Positions 1-8,154 are shown, counted from the stretch's first letter. The stretch: DNA of 11,917 nt from QPJE01 sp051747745 (GCA_051747745.1 JBNJGL010000064.1:1-11917), one strand, 5' to 3'. Translations and numbers: made by a program. The notes: generated from the sequence alone by a model not told the origin.

Positions 1-206
1 TTTTTAGAAATAAACTCTGCTTTTGACCTAATATTTACCTAAATTATCACCACCTTAAAAATATGTTTAATCTTTTATTATATATATCTTTAAAAAATCT
101 ATTAAAATGAGTTTATTATTTTCTAATTCAATATTTTCAGTTAATTCTTGTCGTTTGTCGACAATCGTCTATAATTTATATTCAACATGATTTATAATAT
201 TCCTTC
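1..206 (-). other. Leader region of a gene beyond the left edge
   Basis: The exporter stop has no terminator after it. Reading leftward there is the shared TTGAAT motif (192-180), an operator (164-148), AT-rich DNA, then a strong Shine-Dalgarno-like AAGGTGGTG at 56-48. No ATG, GTG or TTG opens a frame at the right distance from it. A frame open to the edge exists from about position 38 (VNIRSKAEFISK), but it lacks a standard start codon. I therefore do not call a gene here. Confidence 0.4.
148..164. promoter_or_regulatory. Operator-like inverted repeat TTGTCG-N5-CGACAA, copy 1
   Basis: A perfect 6-bp inverted repeat around TTTGT, which also contains the shorter palindrome TTGTCGACAA (155-164). 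It shares its 13-base core with copy 2 near the exporter promoter. Read leftward, a -10-like TATAGA lies just before it, so it probably controls the gene to the left of the window. Confidence 0.6.
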
Positions 207-1100
207 TTATTTTTTTGAAAATTTAATATTTTTTAAAATATTTTTCTTTATAAAAATCAATGAAGCTCCTGACAGAACAAGGATACTTCCCAATGCCTGT
301 ACGAAAGAAAATTTATCTGAAAACAAAATCACCGATAAAATTATAGTTACAATCGGCTCAATCATACTTAAAATAGAAACAAATGTTGGCTTGATTAATT
401 TTACTCCAGCAAAAAATGCTAGAAATCCAGCTGCAGTTATAAAGGTAATTATGATAATGAAAATCCAGCTTTTGCTCTCAAACTGAAAATGCAATCTGTC
501 AGTCATTAAACCTATTACAAAAAATGAAATACCGGCAAATAGACTTACAAAAGCAGTTGTTACCATAAGAGAAACTTTTTTCAGCATTCTGCTGCCATAT
601 ATAGTATAAATTCCATAACTTACAGCAGCACCAGCAGCCATCAGTATTCCGGCTTTATCTACATCCTGAAATTGTCCACCCAGCAGTAAAACCAGACCGA
701 CAAATGAGATTATTATAGAGATTATTATTTTTGCATTTATCTTTTCCCCTTCTAGTATAAAAGATAAAACTGCAACAATTATAGGATATGTATAAAAGAT
801 CAAAACTGCCAGAGAAGGAGATATTATCTTAACAGCTGTAAAATACAGCATACTAAATAAAGCGTAAATTACTCCCCCCTGTATAAATAAAAGCAGTGTG
901 TTTTTAAAATCCAGATTTATTTTCTTTTTTCTGAGAAAAATAAATATAAATAAGATCAGAGAAGCGAGTAAAAATCGGCTGAAGAGCAGTGTGAACACCC
1001 CTACTCCTCCATTATAGGCAAATATAGCCATTATCGGTACAATACCGAAACCGGATGCAGAAAAAAGTGCGAATAAAACTCCTTTATAATAGTCACTCAA
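207..1100 (-). CDS. EamA/DMT-superfamily transporter (drug/metabolite exporter)
   Basis: An integral membrane protein of 297 residues made almost wholly of hydrophobic segments, with about ten predicted helices in two EamA repeats (about 5-140 and 150-285). The first repeat begins KGVLFALFSASGFGIVPIMA. In the second, FFAGVKLIKPTFVSILSMIEPIVTI carries the proline/glutamate signature usual in EamA proteins. The family exports amino acids, nucleosides or other small metabolites; the substrate cannot be read from sequence. I chose TTG at 1100, with GAGTGG a few bases upstream; no in-frame ATG occurs before residue 24. It follows the valS terminator and has its own promoter, with an operator over the start of transcription. 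The same operator recurs 42 nt after its stop, so the exporter and the next gene leftward may share a regulator. Confidence 0.93.
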   Translation of the reverse strand: MSDYYKGVLFALFSASGFGIVPIMAIFAYNGGVGVFTLLFSRFLLASLILFIFIFLRKKKINLDFKNTLLLFIQGGVIYALFSMLYFTAVKIISPSLAVLIFYTYPIIVAVLSFILEGEKINAKIIISIIISFVGLVLLLGGQFQDVDKAGILMAAGAAVSYGIYTIYGSRMLKKVSLMVTTAFVSLFAGISFFVIGLMTDRLHFQFESKSWIFIIIITFITAAGFLAFFAGVKLIKPTFVSILSMIEPIVTIILSVILFSDKFSFVQALGSILVLSGASLIFIKKNILKNIKFSKK

Positions 1101-1153
1101 AAGTAACCACTCATTTCTTTTTTTATTTTACTGCATATCCAGGATTATTTACA

Positions 1154-1170
1154 ATGTCGTTTGTCGACTG
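1154..1170. promoter_or_regulatory. Operator-like inverted repeat GTCG-N5-CGAC, copy 2
   Basis: GTCG and CGAC flank TTTGT (plus strand ATGTCG-TTTGT-CGACTG). The core of 13 bases is identical to copy 1 at 148-164, spacer included. It lies between the predicted -10 of the exporter gene and its start codon. Confidence 0.6.
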
Positions 1171-1173
1171 TAT

Positions 1174-1200
1174 TATATTATATATATTCTGATTATTCAA
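1174..1200 (-). promoter_or_regulatory. Promoter of the EamA/DMT exporter gene
   Basis: On the minus strand, -35 TTGAAT (1200-1195) and -10 TATAAT (1177-1172 or a base or two either way within TATATAATATAATAC) are 17 nt apart. The GTCG-N5-CGAC operator begins a few bases after the -10 and so would cover the start of transcription, where a repressor is expected to act. The -35 is part of a motif repeated elsewhere in the window. Confidence 0.6.
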
Positions 1201-1248
1201 TAAGATTCCTGCATTTTTTTGCAAATTCTTTAATTCACAAAATTGAAA

Positions 1249-1287
1249 GAAAAAACAGCCCCTAAATATCAGTTATCAGGAGCTGTT
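1249..1287 (-). terminator. Intrinsic terminator after valS
   Basis: A stem of 9-10 pairs with one U-G (core ACAGCTCCT at 1286-1278 with AGGGGCTGT at 1263-1255), a 14-base loop and a run of six U lie about 80 nt after the valS stop. This separates valS from the downstream exporter gene. Confidence 0.85.
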
Positions 1288-1366
1288 ATCTTTAAATAAA
1301 AATATTATTTTTATTATTATGTTTAAAAAATCCACTTTTTTAGGTTCTGTTTGTTATTTTCTTAAT

Positions 1367-4018
1367 TTAATCTTTAAGTTCCTCAAGCCTCTGTATTAAT
1401 TTTTCTTTTTTCTGTTTATACTCCTGCAGTTTCTTCTTTTCTGCTTCCACAAGATGTTCAGGGGCTTTATTTACAAAACCTTCATTGTTCAGTTTACCGT
1501 TAGCTCGCTTGATTTCAAATTCAACATCTTCAATCTCTTTTTCTAATCTTTTAAGCTCTTTATCTAAATCTATCATTCCTTTTAAAGGAAGTATTACTTC
1601 AACTTCGTTTACTATCGCAGTTGAAACTTTATCCGGTTTATTGATATTTTCTCCTCCAATAGTCAGATCTTTAATTCGGGCCAGATTTTCTATATACTCT
1701 CTTCCTTCTTCCAGAATTTCAGCTTTTTTACTTTCTGCCGACAGCAGTGCCTCTATTCTTTTGCCGGGATTAACTTTCATTTCATTTCTAATATTTCTAA
1801 TTGATTTAATAACTTCCATAATAAGTTCCATTTTAACTTCAGATTCTTCATCTGCACCTGTTCCAGTTTTTTCTGGCCAGTCAGAATTCATTATACTGCC
1901 TTCAGTTCCAGGAAGTTTCTGCCATATTTCTTCAGTAATAAAAGGCATTACCGGATGAAGCAAACGCAGTATTTTCTCCAGAATAGTTAAACCATAATAC
2001 TGTGCTGTCAGCTTTGCATCTGGATCCTGATCCTGATAAAGTCTTGCTTTAATTAACTCAATATACCAGTCACAGAATTCATTCCAGATAAAATCATATA
2101 GACTACCTGCCATTTCTCCAAAATTATAATCTTCCAGGGCTTCATCAATTTCATCGGATACTGTATTTAATCTGCTTTCAATCCAGCGGTCTGCCAGTGT
2201 AGGTTTTAAATCATTTTTTTCTACTTCATTCAGTTCAAAATCTTCCATATTCATTAAAATAAATCTTGATGCATTCCAAATTTTATTGGCGAAATTGCGG
2301 CTGGCTTCCAGCCTCTCTTCTCTAAAACGCATATCATTACCGGGGGTATTACCGGTAATTAAAGTAAATCTCAAAGCATCAGCTCCATATTTTTCGACAA
2401 TTTCTAGAGGATCTATACCATTGCCCAGTGATTTACTCATTTTTCTGCCCTGTGAGTCTCTAATAAGGCCGTGTATATAAACATCGGAAAATGGTTCTTC
2501 ATCCATAAATTCCAGTCCCATAAATATCATCCTTGCAACCCAGAAGAAAATAATATCTCTACCTGTGACCAGAACATCTGTAGGATAAAAACTCTTCAAA
2601 TCATCAGTATTCTCAGGCCAACCAAGTGTAGAAAAAGGCCAGAGGGCTGAAGAAAACCATGTATCAAGTACATCTTCATCCTGCTTTAAATTACTGCTCT
2701 GGCAGGATGGACATTCATCTGGTTCTTCTCTAGCTACAATTACTTCACCACAGTCATTACAGTACCAGACAGGAATTCTGTGTCCCCACCAGAGCTGACG
2801 GGAAATACACCAGTCACGAATATTTTCCATCCAATTCATATAAACTTTGCTGAATCTCTCAGGAATAAATTTAATTGTACCATCTTTAACAGCTTCAATG
2901 GCAGGTTCTGCAAGTGGTTTCATTTTTACAAACCACTGTTTGGAAACAAGAGGTTCAATTACAGTGTCACAGCGGTAGCATTCTCCGACATTATGAACAT
3001 GTTCTTCTGTTTTAATGAGTAATTCCAGTTCTGTCAGATCTTCAATAACTTTTTTGCGGCACTCATAGCGGTCGAGACCAGCATAGCTGCCGGCAGCTTC
3101 TGACATATTTGCATCTTCATCAATTACTTTAATAACTTCCAGGTCATGACGTCTACCTATTTCGAAGTCATTGGGATCATGAGCAGGTGTTACTTTAACC
3201 ATACCTGTCCCAAATTCACTATCTACATATTCATCTGCAATTATTTCTATTTCTCTATCCATCAGTGGGAGGATAACTTTTTCTCCAATAAGATTTTTAT
3301 ATCTCTTATCAGAAGGATGTACGGCAATAGCTGTATCTCCCAGCATTGTTTCAGGTCTTGTAGTAGCAACAGTAATAAATCCTTCTCGATCTTTATACGG
3401 ATATTTTATATGATAAAATTTACCTTCTTTTTCTTCATGTTCAACTTCAATATCGGAAAGTGTCGTGTGACAGCTGGGACACCAGTTAACTATATAATCA
3501 CCCTGATAAATCAATTCTTTTTCATATAATTTTATAAAAACTTCTTTAACAGCTTCAGAACAACCTTCATCCATTGTAAATCTTTCTCTGCTCCAGTCAC
3601 AGGATGAACCCAATTTTTTAAGCTGATTTGTTATTTGATCTCCATACTCTTCTTTCCACTCCCATGCCTTTTCTAAAAATCCTTCTCTGCCGACTTCATC
3701 TTTCTCTATCCCTTCACTTCTCAGTTTATCAACAACCTTTACCTCGGTTGCTATACTGGCATGATCTGTCCCGGGCAGCCAGAGAGAGCGATAACCATGC
3801 ATCCTTTTCCAGCGGGTTAAAATATCCTGCAGTGTGTTGTCCAGTGCATGGCCCATATGCAGCTGTCCGGTGATATTTGGGGGAGGCATAACTATACTAA
3901 AAGTATCCATTTCTCCCTCAGAATCTTCTACCGGCGCAAAATAATTATTTTCCATCCAGAAATTATACCACTTATCTTCAGCTTTTGCTGGATCATATGT
4001 TTTTTCTAAATTTTCCAT
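1367..4018 (-). CDS. valS: Valyl-tRNA synthetase
   Basis: This class I synthetase charges tRNA-Val with valine in the cytoplasm. Its 883 residues are the usual length. The ATP-binding HIGH-type motif reads HMGH at residues 54-57 after PPPNITGQL, and KMSKS is at 526-530. The inserted editing domain, which removes mischarged threonine, lies about 200-350 with GTGMVKVTPAHDPND near 270-284. Cysteine pairs at 180/183, 347/350, 420/423 and 436/439 suggest zinc-binding knuckles. The anticodon-binding domain follows from about 610, and the last 70 or so residues are the charged coiled-coil arm typical of ValRS. The ATG start has AGGAGG 8 nt upstream. A valine T-box controls the gene and an intrinsic terminator follows it, so it is a single-gene unit. 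Confidence 0.98.
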   Translation of the reverse strand: MENLEKTYDPAKAEDKWYNFWMENNYFAPVEDSEGEMDTFSIVMPPPNITGQLHMGHALDNTLQDILTRWKRMHGYRSLWLPGTDHASIATEVKVVDKLRSEGIEKDEVGREGFLEKAWEWKEEYGDQITNQLKKLGSSCDWSRERFTMDEGCSEAVKEVFIKLYEKELIYQGDYIVNWCPSCHTTLSDIEVEHEEKEGKFYHIKYPYKDREGFITVATTRPETMLGDTAIAVHPSDKRYKNLIGEKVILPLMDREIEIIADEYVDSEFGTGMVKVTPAHDPNDFEIGRRHDLEVIKVIDEDANMSEAAGSYAGLDRYECRKKVIEDLTELELLIKTEEHVHNVGECYRCDTVIEPLVSKQWFVKMKPLAEPAIEAVKDGTIKFIPERFSKVYMNWMENIRDWCISRQLWWGHRIPVWYCNDCGEVIVAREEPDECPSCQSSNLKQDEDVLDTWFSSALWPFSTLGWPENTDDLKSFYPTDVLVTGRDIIFFWVARMIFMGLEFMDEEPFSDVYIHGLIRDSQGRKMSKSLGNGIDPLEIVEKYGADALRFTLITGNTPGNDMRFREERLEASRNFANKIWNASRFILMNMEDFELNEVEKNDLKPTLADRWIESRLNTVSDEIDEALEDYNFGEMAGSLYDFIWNEFCDWYIELIKARLYQDQDPDAKLTAQYYGLTILEKILRLLHPVMPFITEEIWQKLPGTEGSIMNSDWPEKTGTGADEESEVKMELIMEVIKSIRNIRNEMKVNPGKRIEALLSAESKKAEILEEGREYIENLARIKDLTIGGENINKPDKVSTAIVNEVEVILPLKGMIDLDKELKRLEKEIEDVEFEIKRANGKLNNEGFVNKAPEHLVEAEKKKLQEYKQKKEKLIQRLEELKD

Positions 4019-4046
4019 TTCTCAACCTCCTAAAAATATTTAAACT

Positions 4047-4082
4047 AAAAAAACTCCTTCATCCACTTAAGGACGAAAGAGT
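4047..4082 (-). terminator. T-box-controlled intrinsic terminator before valS
   Basis: Twelve pairs with two G-U (4082-4071 with 4064-4053), a six-base loop and a run of seven U form a textbook terminator. Its 5' arm includes the CC that the antiterminator also needs (4072-4071), so the two folds exclude each other. Confidence 0.92.
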
Positions 4083-4296
4083 ATTTTCGCGTTACCACCT
4101 TAATTCTGCCGGCAAAAATGCTGCCTGACAGCTCTCCTTTTGTTAACGATAATTATTTTTACCGAATTACACTACTGATTTCATGTAATCAACTCAGAGG
4201 CGACATTCATTTTATTACCCTGCAGAACCTTTCAGCCGACGAATTCTGCTCTCTTTTGGATAAGTTAAAACTACTCCTCCCCATCACAGTCTTTAA
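4047..4296 (-). promoter_or_regulatory. T-box riboswitch (valine) in the valS leader
   Basis: This leader senses uncharged tRNA-Val and lets transcription continue into valS when valine is short. Stem I begins near 4290 with GATGGGGAGGAGTAG, has the AGAGAG bulge, and ends with a specifier loop in which GUC (4204-4202) stands before GCCUCUGAG; GUC is a valine codon. The T-box sequence AGGUGGUAACGCG is at 4100-4088. Its UGGU (4097-4094) would pair with an ACCA tRNA end, fitting the A73 discriminator expected of tRNA-Val. UUAAGG (4103-4098) can pair with CCUUAA (4072-4067) as antiterminator, and this competes with the terminator. Conserved bases and specifier agree with the downstream gene. Confidence 0.95.
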
Positions 4297-4319
4297 TTAT
4301 ATTTTTTAGTATTGTTTTT

Positions 4320-4349
4320 ATAATACAGTATTCAGCGCTTAAATGTCAA
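4320..4349 (-). promoter_or_regulatory. Sigma-A-type promoter for the valS T-box leader
   Basis: On the minus strand a perfect -35 TTGACA (4349-4344) is followed after 18 nt by a -10 TATTAT (4325-4320). The start of transcription would be near 4313, about 20 nt before the first conserved T-box bases. The hexamers and their position upstream of an obvious leader make this convincing. Confidence 0.8.
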
Positions 4350-4352
4350 GTT

Positions 4353-4582
4353 CAGCTGCTGAGAGTTTCCAAATTTTTTGTATTTTATTGAACAGCATTA
4401 TAAACTACTCAAATTTTAAATTTATAAATTCTGAAATATATTTTTAGTAAAACCCATCTTTTTAACTTTGAAAATAAGGAGTTTCTCCTTTTGCAAATCT
4501 AAAAATAATTTTGAACAAACTACTTTATAAAAATAATAAAAAACATTTAATCCAAATGATAATATGTGCTTTTATTTGTAAG
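4353..4582. other. AT-rich spacer between mobA and the valS promoter
   Basis: I see no gene here. A 6-bp hairpin (AAGGAG, three-base loop, CTCCTT, at 4476-4490) lies about 93 nt after the mobA stop, followed on the minus strand by ATTTTC. It may be a weak mobA terminator. The rest is low-complexity A/T sequence. Confidence 0.4.
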
Positions 4583-5197
4583 CTAATCAAAATCCAAAAA
4601 ATTTTCAGCTGTTCCTTTATCCTGAGGATAATTTATATTGAAAAATAATTTTTTTAGATCAAAAAAACTCTCAAGTTCTTCCTCTTTAATGATTTTTAGC
4701 AAGCTTTTATTATAAATTGATTTTATTTTCAGCTCACTGCTGGCAAGGCTGGCCTTTATTTTATCCAGCAGCTTTTTGCTGTAAATTGCTGCCAGAGGTT
4801 CTAAATAACCATTGTATTCTGAAACCAGAATTTCATATTTATCTGCAGTTAATTCTCTCTGCAGTTTTTTTTCTAAAAAGAAAAAATAGTCCTCATCCAA
4901 AAACGGCATATCACATCCTGTCAGAAAATTATATTCTGTACTGGAATAATACAATCCTGTGTATAGTCCGCCCAGCGGCCCTTTATTTTTTATAATATCC
5001 TCTCTAATTTCTGCACCTTCAATAAAGCTATAAGTTTTTGGAGGGCCAATAATAATAACATTATCAAAATAGCTGTCTAATCTGTTATACACATATTCAA
5101 TTAGCGGCTTATTTTTGAAGCTGAGTAGGGCTTTATTTTCTCCATAGCGGCTGCTTTCTCCTCCAGCAAGCAAAATAGCATTTATCTTCAATATCAA
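4583..5197 (-). CDS. mobA: Molybdenum cofactor guanylyltransferase
   Basis: This cytoplasmic enzyme joins GMP from GTP to the molybdopterin cofactor, giving the guanine dinucleotide form used by formate dehydrogenases. It has about 204 residues, normal for the family. The N-terminal nucleotide-binding motif is LAGGESSRYGENKALL (from about residue 10), where MobA typically has LAGGxSxRMGxDKA. GPLGG is near 73 and the metal-binding CDMP near 95. The start is uncertain: no in-frame ATG precedes the motif. I prefer TTG at 5197 because GGG of a weak Shine-Dalgarno lies 7 nt upstream; TTG at 5191 or 5209 is also possible. It lies downstream of fdhA, the only molybdopterin enzyme in the window, so supplying that enzyme's cofactor is a reasonable inference. 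Confidence 0.92.
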   Translation of the reverse strand: MILKINAILLAGGESSRYGENKALLSFKNKPLIEYVYNRLDSYFDNVIIIGPPKTYSFIEGAEIREDIIKNKGPLGGLYTGLYYSSTEYNFLTGCDMPFLDEDYFFFLEKKLQRELTADKYEILVSEYNGYLEPLAAIYSKKLLDKIKASLASSELKIKSIYNKSLLKIIKEEELESFFDLKKLFFNINYPQDKGTAENFLDFD

Positions 5198-5223
5198 TTC
5201 ACATCCCAAAAATAATTATATGT

Positions 5224-5241
5224 AACTCACCTTTTTGAGTT
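5224..5241 (-). other. Short inverted repeat just upstream of mobA
   Basis: A perfect 6-bp repeat (AACTCA and TGAGTT with a 6-base spacer) lies about 27-44 nt before the chosen mobA start. It could be an operator or a leader hairpin. It is too short to assign. Confidence 0.3.
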
Positions 5242-5285
5242 AATATATAGCAGTTTTTTAGTTTTAAATTTAACTATTGATTGTA

Positions 5286-5324
5286 ACACAAAAAGGATAT
5301 TTGCGTCGCCAACCCATTTTGTGT
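5286..5324 (-). other. Stem-loop in the fdhA-mobA intergenic region, function unknown
   Basis: An 8-bp perfect stem (ACACAAAA at 5286-5293 with TTTTGTGT at 5317-5324) encloses a 23-base loop. The loop is richer in G and C than its surroundings and includes GGGTTGGCGACGC on the minus strand. The contrast suggests a structured element: a leader of mobA, or the end of a small mobile or palindromic repeat. It does not fit any riboswitch pattern I can recall well enough to name. Confidence 0.45.
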
Positions 5325-5396
5325 GAGAACCAACTATTAAGTATTTATTAATTTAAATTTTATTATACCATATTTTTTATTATAAAAACAGAATTA

Positions 5397-5419
5397 GGAC
5401 AGCCAGAATAGAGCTGTCC
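5397..5419 (-). terminator. Probable terminator after fdhA
   Basis: A perfect 7-bp stem (GGACAGC with GCTGTCC, 9-base loop) begins 22 nt after the fdhA stop. The following RNA is UAAUUCUGUUUUUAU, so the U tract is set back from the stem. It probably ends the four-gene operon, perhaps incompletely, which would let some transcripts reach mobA. Confidence 0.55.
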
Positions 5420-5441
5420 CAATCTATTATAATTATATTTT

Positions 5442-8138
5442 TTATACCTTTTGCAATTTTACTGCTGTTACCTTTAATTCAGGAATTTTAGCTTCCGGAT
5501 CCAGCTCATCCATTGTTAAGCGATTGGCAGGACTTTCAGCAAAATGGAAAGGCATAAATATCTGCCCCGGCTGAACTGTTTCAACTATTTCAGCATTTGT
5601 TTCGATTTCTCCCCGGCGTGAGCCGATCTTTACTCTATCTCCATTTTTAATTCCCATTTTTTCTGCATCTTCTGCATTAATTTCTACATAAGCATCTGGT
5701 ACATGTTCATCAATAGGTTGAGAATTTCTGGTCATTGTACCTGTATGGTAATGATAGAGCATTCTTCCTGTCATCATAATAAATTTATATTCTTCATCTG
5801 CCTTTTCAACAGAAGGTATATGGTGAGAGGGATAAAATTTACCTTTTCCCCTAATAAAACCACCTTTATGAAGATACTGTGTACCCTTATCTTCTCTATC
5901 TCTGCAGGGCCACTGAATTTTTTCTTTATCCAGACGGTCATAATGTACTCCTCCATAAATAGGAGTTAATTCAGCAATTTCTTCCATTATTTCCTCTGTA
6001 GAATTATAATCCATTTTATATCCCATTTTATTGGATAGTTCACAGATAATCTCCCAGTCTGCTTTTGCCTCTCCAGGAGCTTCTACAGCTTTGTTCACTT
6101 TCTGTATTCTGCGGTCTGTATTTGTAAATGTGCCATTTTTTTCGGCAAAACAGGCAGCAGGTAAAACAACATCTGCATATTCAGCAGTTTCTGTCATGAA
6201 AATATCCTGTACAACAAGAAATTTCACCTTTTCTAAAGCAGCTTCTATATGTCCCTGATCAGGATCTGATAAAGCAGGGTTTTCTCCCATAATATAAAGA
6301 GCTTTAAGTTTATTTTCATCAATTGCTCTGAACATTTCTACCACTGTTAAACCTTCTTCAGCTGAGAGATCTTCAACATCCCAGGCTTTTTCAAATTTAT
6401 CCTTCACAGCTGGATCAGTCACTGACTGATAACCTGGATAAACATTTGCCAGTGCACCAAGGTCACATGCTCCCTGAACATTGCTCTGACCTCTTAAAGG
6501 GTTCACCCCGGTCGATTTTCGACCTACATTTCCGGTCAGCATTGCCAGTGATGTAATAGATGTTACATTTTCTGTTCCGGATTTGTGCTGTGTTATACCC
6601 ATTGCATAGTAAATAGCTGATTTATCCTGAGAAGCATATAATCGGGCCGCTTCTCTTATTGTGTCAGCAGGAACACCGGTAATTTCTTCTGCTTTTTCCG
6701 GTGGATAGAAGCTGACAATCTCTTTTAGCTCTTCATAGTTTTCAGTATTTTCTTCTATAAATTCAGTATCTTCCAGACCTTCTTCAATTATTACATTCAT
6801 CATAGAATTTAACAGTGCTATATCGGTACCCGGCTTCTGCTGAATAACTATATCTGCATATTCAGCAAGTTCAATCCGGCGCGGATCAGCTACGATTAAT
6901 TTAGTTCCATTTTTTACTGTTCTTTTCATTTTTGCTCCGATTACCGGATGATTTTCTGTAGGATTAGAACCAATTACAAAAATAAGATCATTGCCGGCAA
7001 TTTCATCAATAGAATTTGTCATTGCTCCACTACCAAAACTTTTGGCTAGACCAGCCACAGTAGAGGAGTGTCACAACCGAGCACAGTGTTCTACACTATT
7101 AGTTTTCATCACTGCCCTCATAAATTTCTGCATAATGTAGTTCTCTTCATTTGTACAGCGGGCAGAACTCAGTGCTCCAATCTCTTTACCACCATGTTCA
7201 TCTCTTATACTGCTTAAATTATCTGCAATATAATCTAGAGCCTCATCCCAGCTGCTTTCTACAAATTCTCCATCTTTTTTTATAAGAGGATGCTTTAACC
7301 TGTCAGGGCTGTCAATAAATCCATAGGCAAATCTTCCTTTAACACACATCTCACCATCTGGATTTGGAGCAGTATCATCATAAACAGAATCAACTTTTAT
7401 TACTTCATTCCCCTTAATATTTAACTCTACCTGACAGCCAACTCCACAATAACCACATGTTGTCCGCTGTTTTCGGAGTTCATACTCACGGCCTTTTTTT
7501 CTGGCAGGCTTATAGGAAAGAGCTGCGGTTGGACAGTTTTCTACACACAGTCCACAGAAAACACAGCTGGAATCCTCTCCACCCAGTCCTTCATCAAAAG
7601 CTGCTGCAACTTTTGTTTTAAATCCTCTTTCACTGAATTCTATTGCCTCCGAACACTGCAGTTCACTATCTGCTCTAACACATTTTCCACAGAGAATACA
7701 TTTATCTGGATCATACACTATAAAGGAGTTTCTTTCCTCCAGTTCAAATCTATCTTCTTTTTTACTTCCATAAGATGATTCTTCTATATCAAATTTATAG
7801 GCAAGATCCTGCAGCTGACAGTCACCATTGGCTTCACATGTCATACAGGTCATCGGGTGATCTGATAAAATTAAATCAAGCACTGTTTTTCTGGCTTCAT
7901 AAATTTTATCATTATCAGTTTCTACTTCCAGTCCATCTCTGGCTGGAAGTGTACAGGATGTCTCCAGACTGCCGTTTTCTTTATTTTCTACAAGACACAT
8001 CCTACATGCACCTGTTATACTCAAATGTTCACTATAACAGAGTGTTGGAATATCAATATCATTTTCCCGGGCAACTTCTAAAACAGTCTGACCGGGTTTG
8101 AATTTATAAGTATTTCCATCAATTATTATCTCTTTCAA
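5442..8138 (-). CDS. fdhA: Formate dehydrogenase catalytic subunit, selenocysteine-containing (TGA at 7071-7073 read as Sec)
   Basis: A molybdenum or tungsten formate dehydrogenase that interconverts formate and CO2, about 898 residues. I chose a TTG start because GGAGGAG lies 8 nt upstream; an in-frame GTG at 8201 would overlap the previous gene by 47 nt. An N-terminal [2Fe-2S] domain uses Cys34, 45, 48 and 62. A His-ligated cluster follows (His94, Cys98, 101, 107), then a ferredoxin pair with Cys147/150/153 and Cys192/195/198/202; the expected fourth Cys of the first motif is Asp157. The catalytic part begins with Cys228, 231, 235 and 265. At residue 356 the codon is TGA, in the context CARL-Sec-HSSTVAGLA, the known active-site Sec position, and the same frame continues through VNPLRGQSNVQGACDLG to the C-terminal molybdopterin-dinucleotide-binding domain (about 785-898). 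Simple gene calling would report two genes, 7071-8201 and 5442-7058. It is the last gene of the operon. Confidence 0.95.
7025..7073 (-). promoter_or_regulatory. Bacterial SECIS-like hairpin at the fdhA selenocysteine codon
   Basis: In the mRNA, immediately after the UGA (7073-7071), bases 7068-7059 can pair with 7034-7025. That gives ten positions with one U-U mismatch and one terminal U-G. Inside it an apical stem GGCU/AGCC (7056-7053 with 7047-7044) closes a five-base loop GGUCU. The E. coli fdhF SECIS has the same loop letters in a short hairpin just downstream of its UGA. The position and loop suit SelB binding during translation. I paired it by hand, without a folding energy. Confidence 0.72.
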
Positions 8139-8154
8139 TTTTTGAACTCCTCCT

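Noticed and set aside
148..175. Plus-strand promoter TTGTCG-N16-TATAAT
   Set aside because: The hexamers exist, but they would drive transcription into the antisense of the exporter gene; the -35 is simply one arm of the operator.
1485..1958. Long plus-strand open frame opposite valS (and similar ones opposite fdhA and the NuoF-type gene)
   Set aside because: They are antisense shadows of strongly conserved genes; their translations are low-complexity and they lack ribosome-binding sites.
4118..4309. Small plus-strand open frame upstream of valS
   Set aside because: It lies wholly within the T-box RNA on the other strand, and no known protein features are visible.
5286..5324. c-di-GMP (GEMM), fluoride or Moco riboswitch
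   Set aside because: GACGC in the loop recalls part of the GEMM motif, but the second helix, the tetraloop/receptor parts and the spacing are missing; no match to the other classes either.
5442..7058. A separate molybdopterin oxidoreductase gene starting at GTG 7058
   Set aside because: The GTG codes for Val inside the conserved STVAGLA motif, has no ribosome-binding site, and is in frame with the upstream part across a Sec-type TGA.
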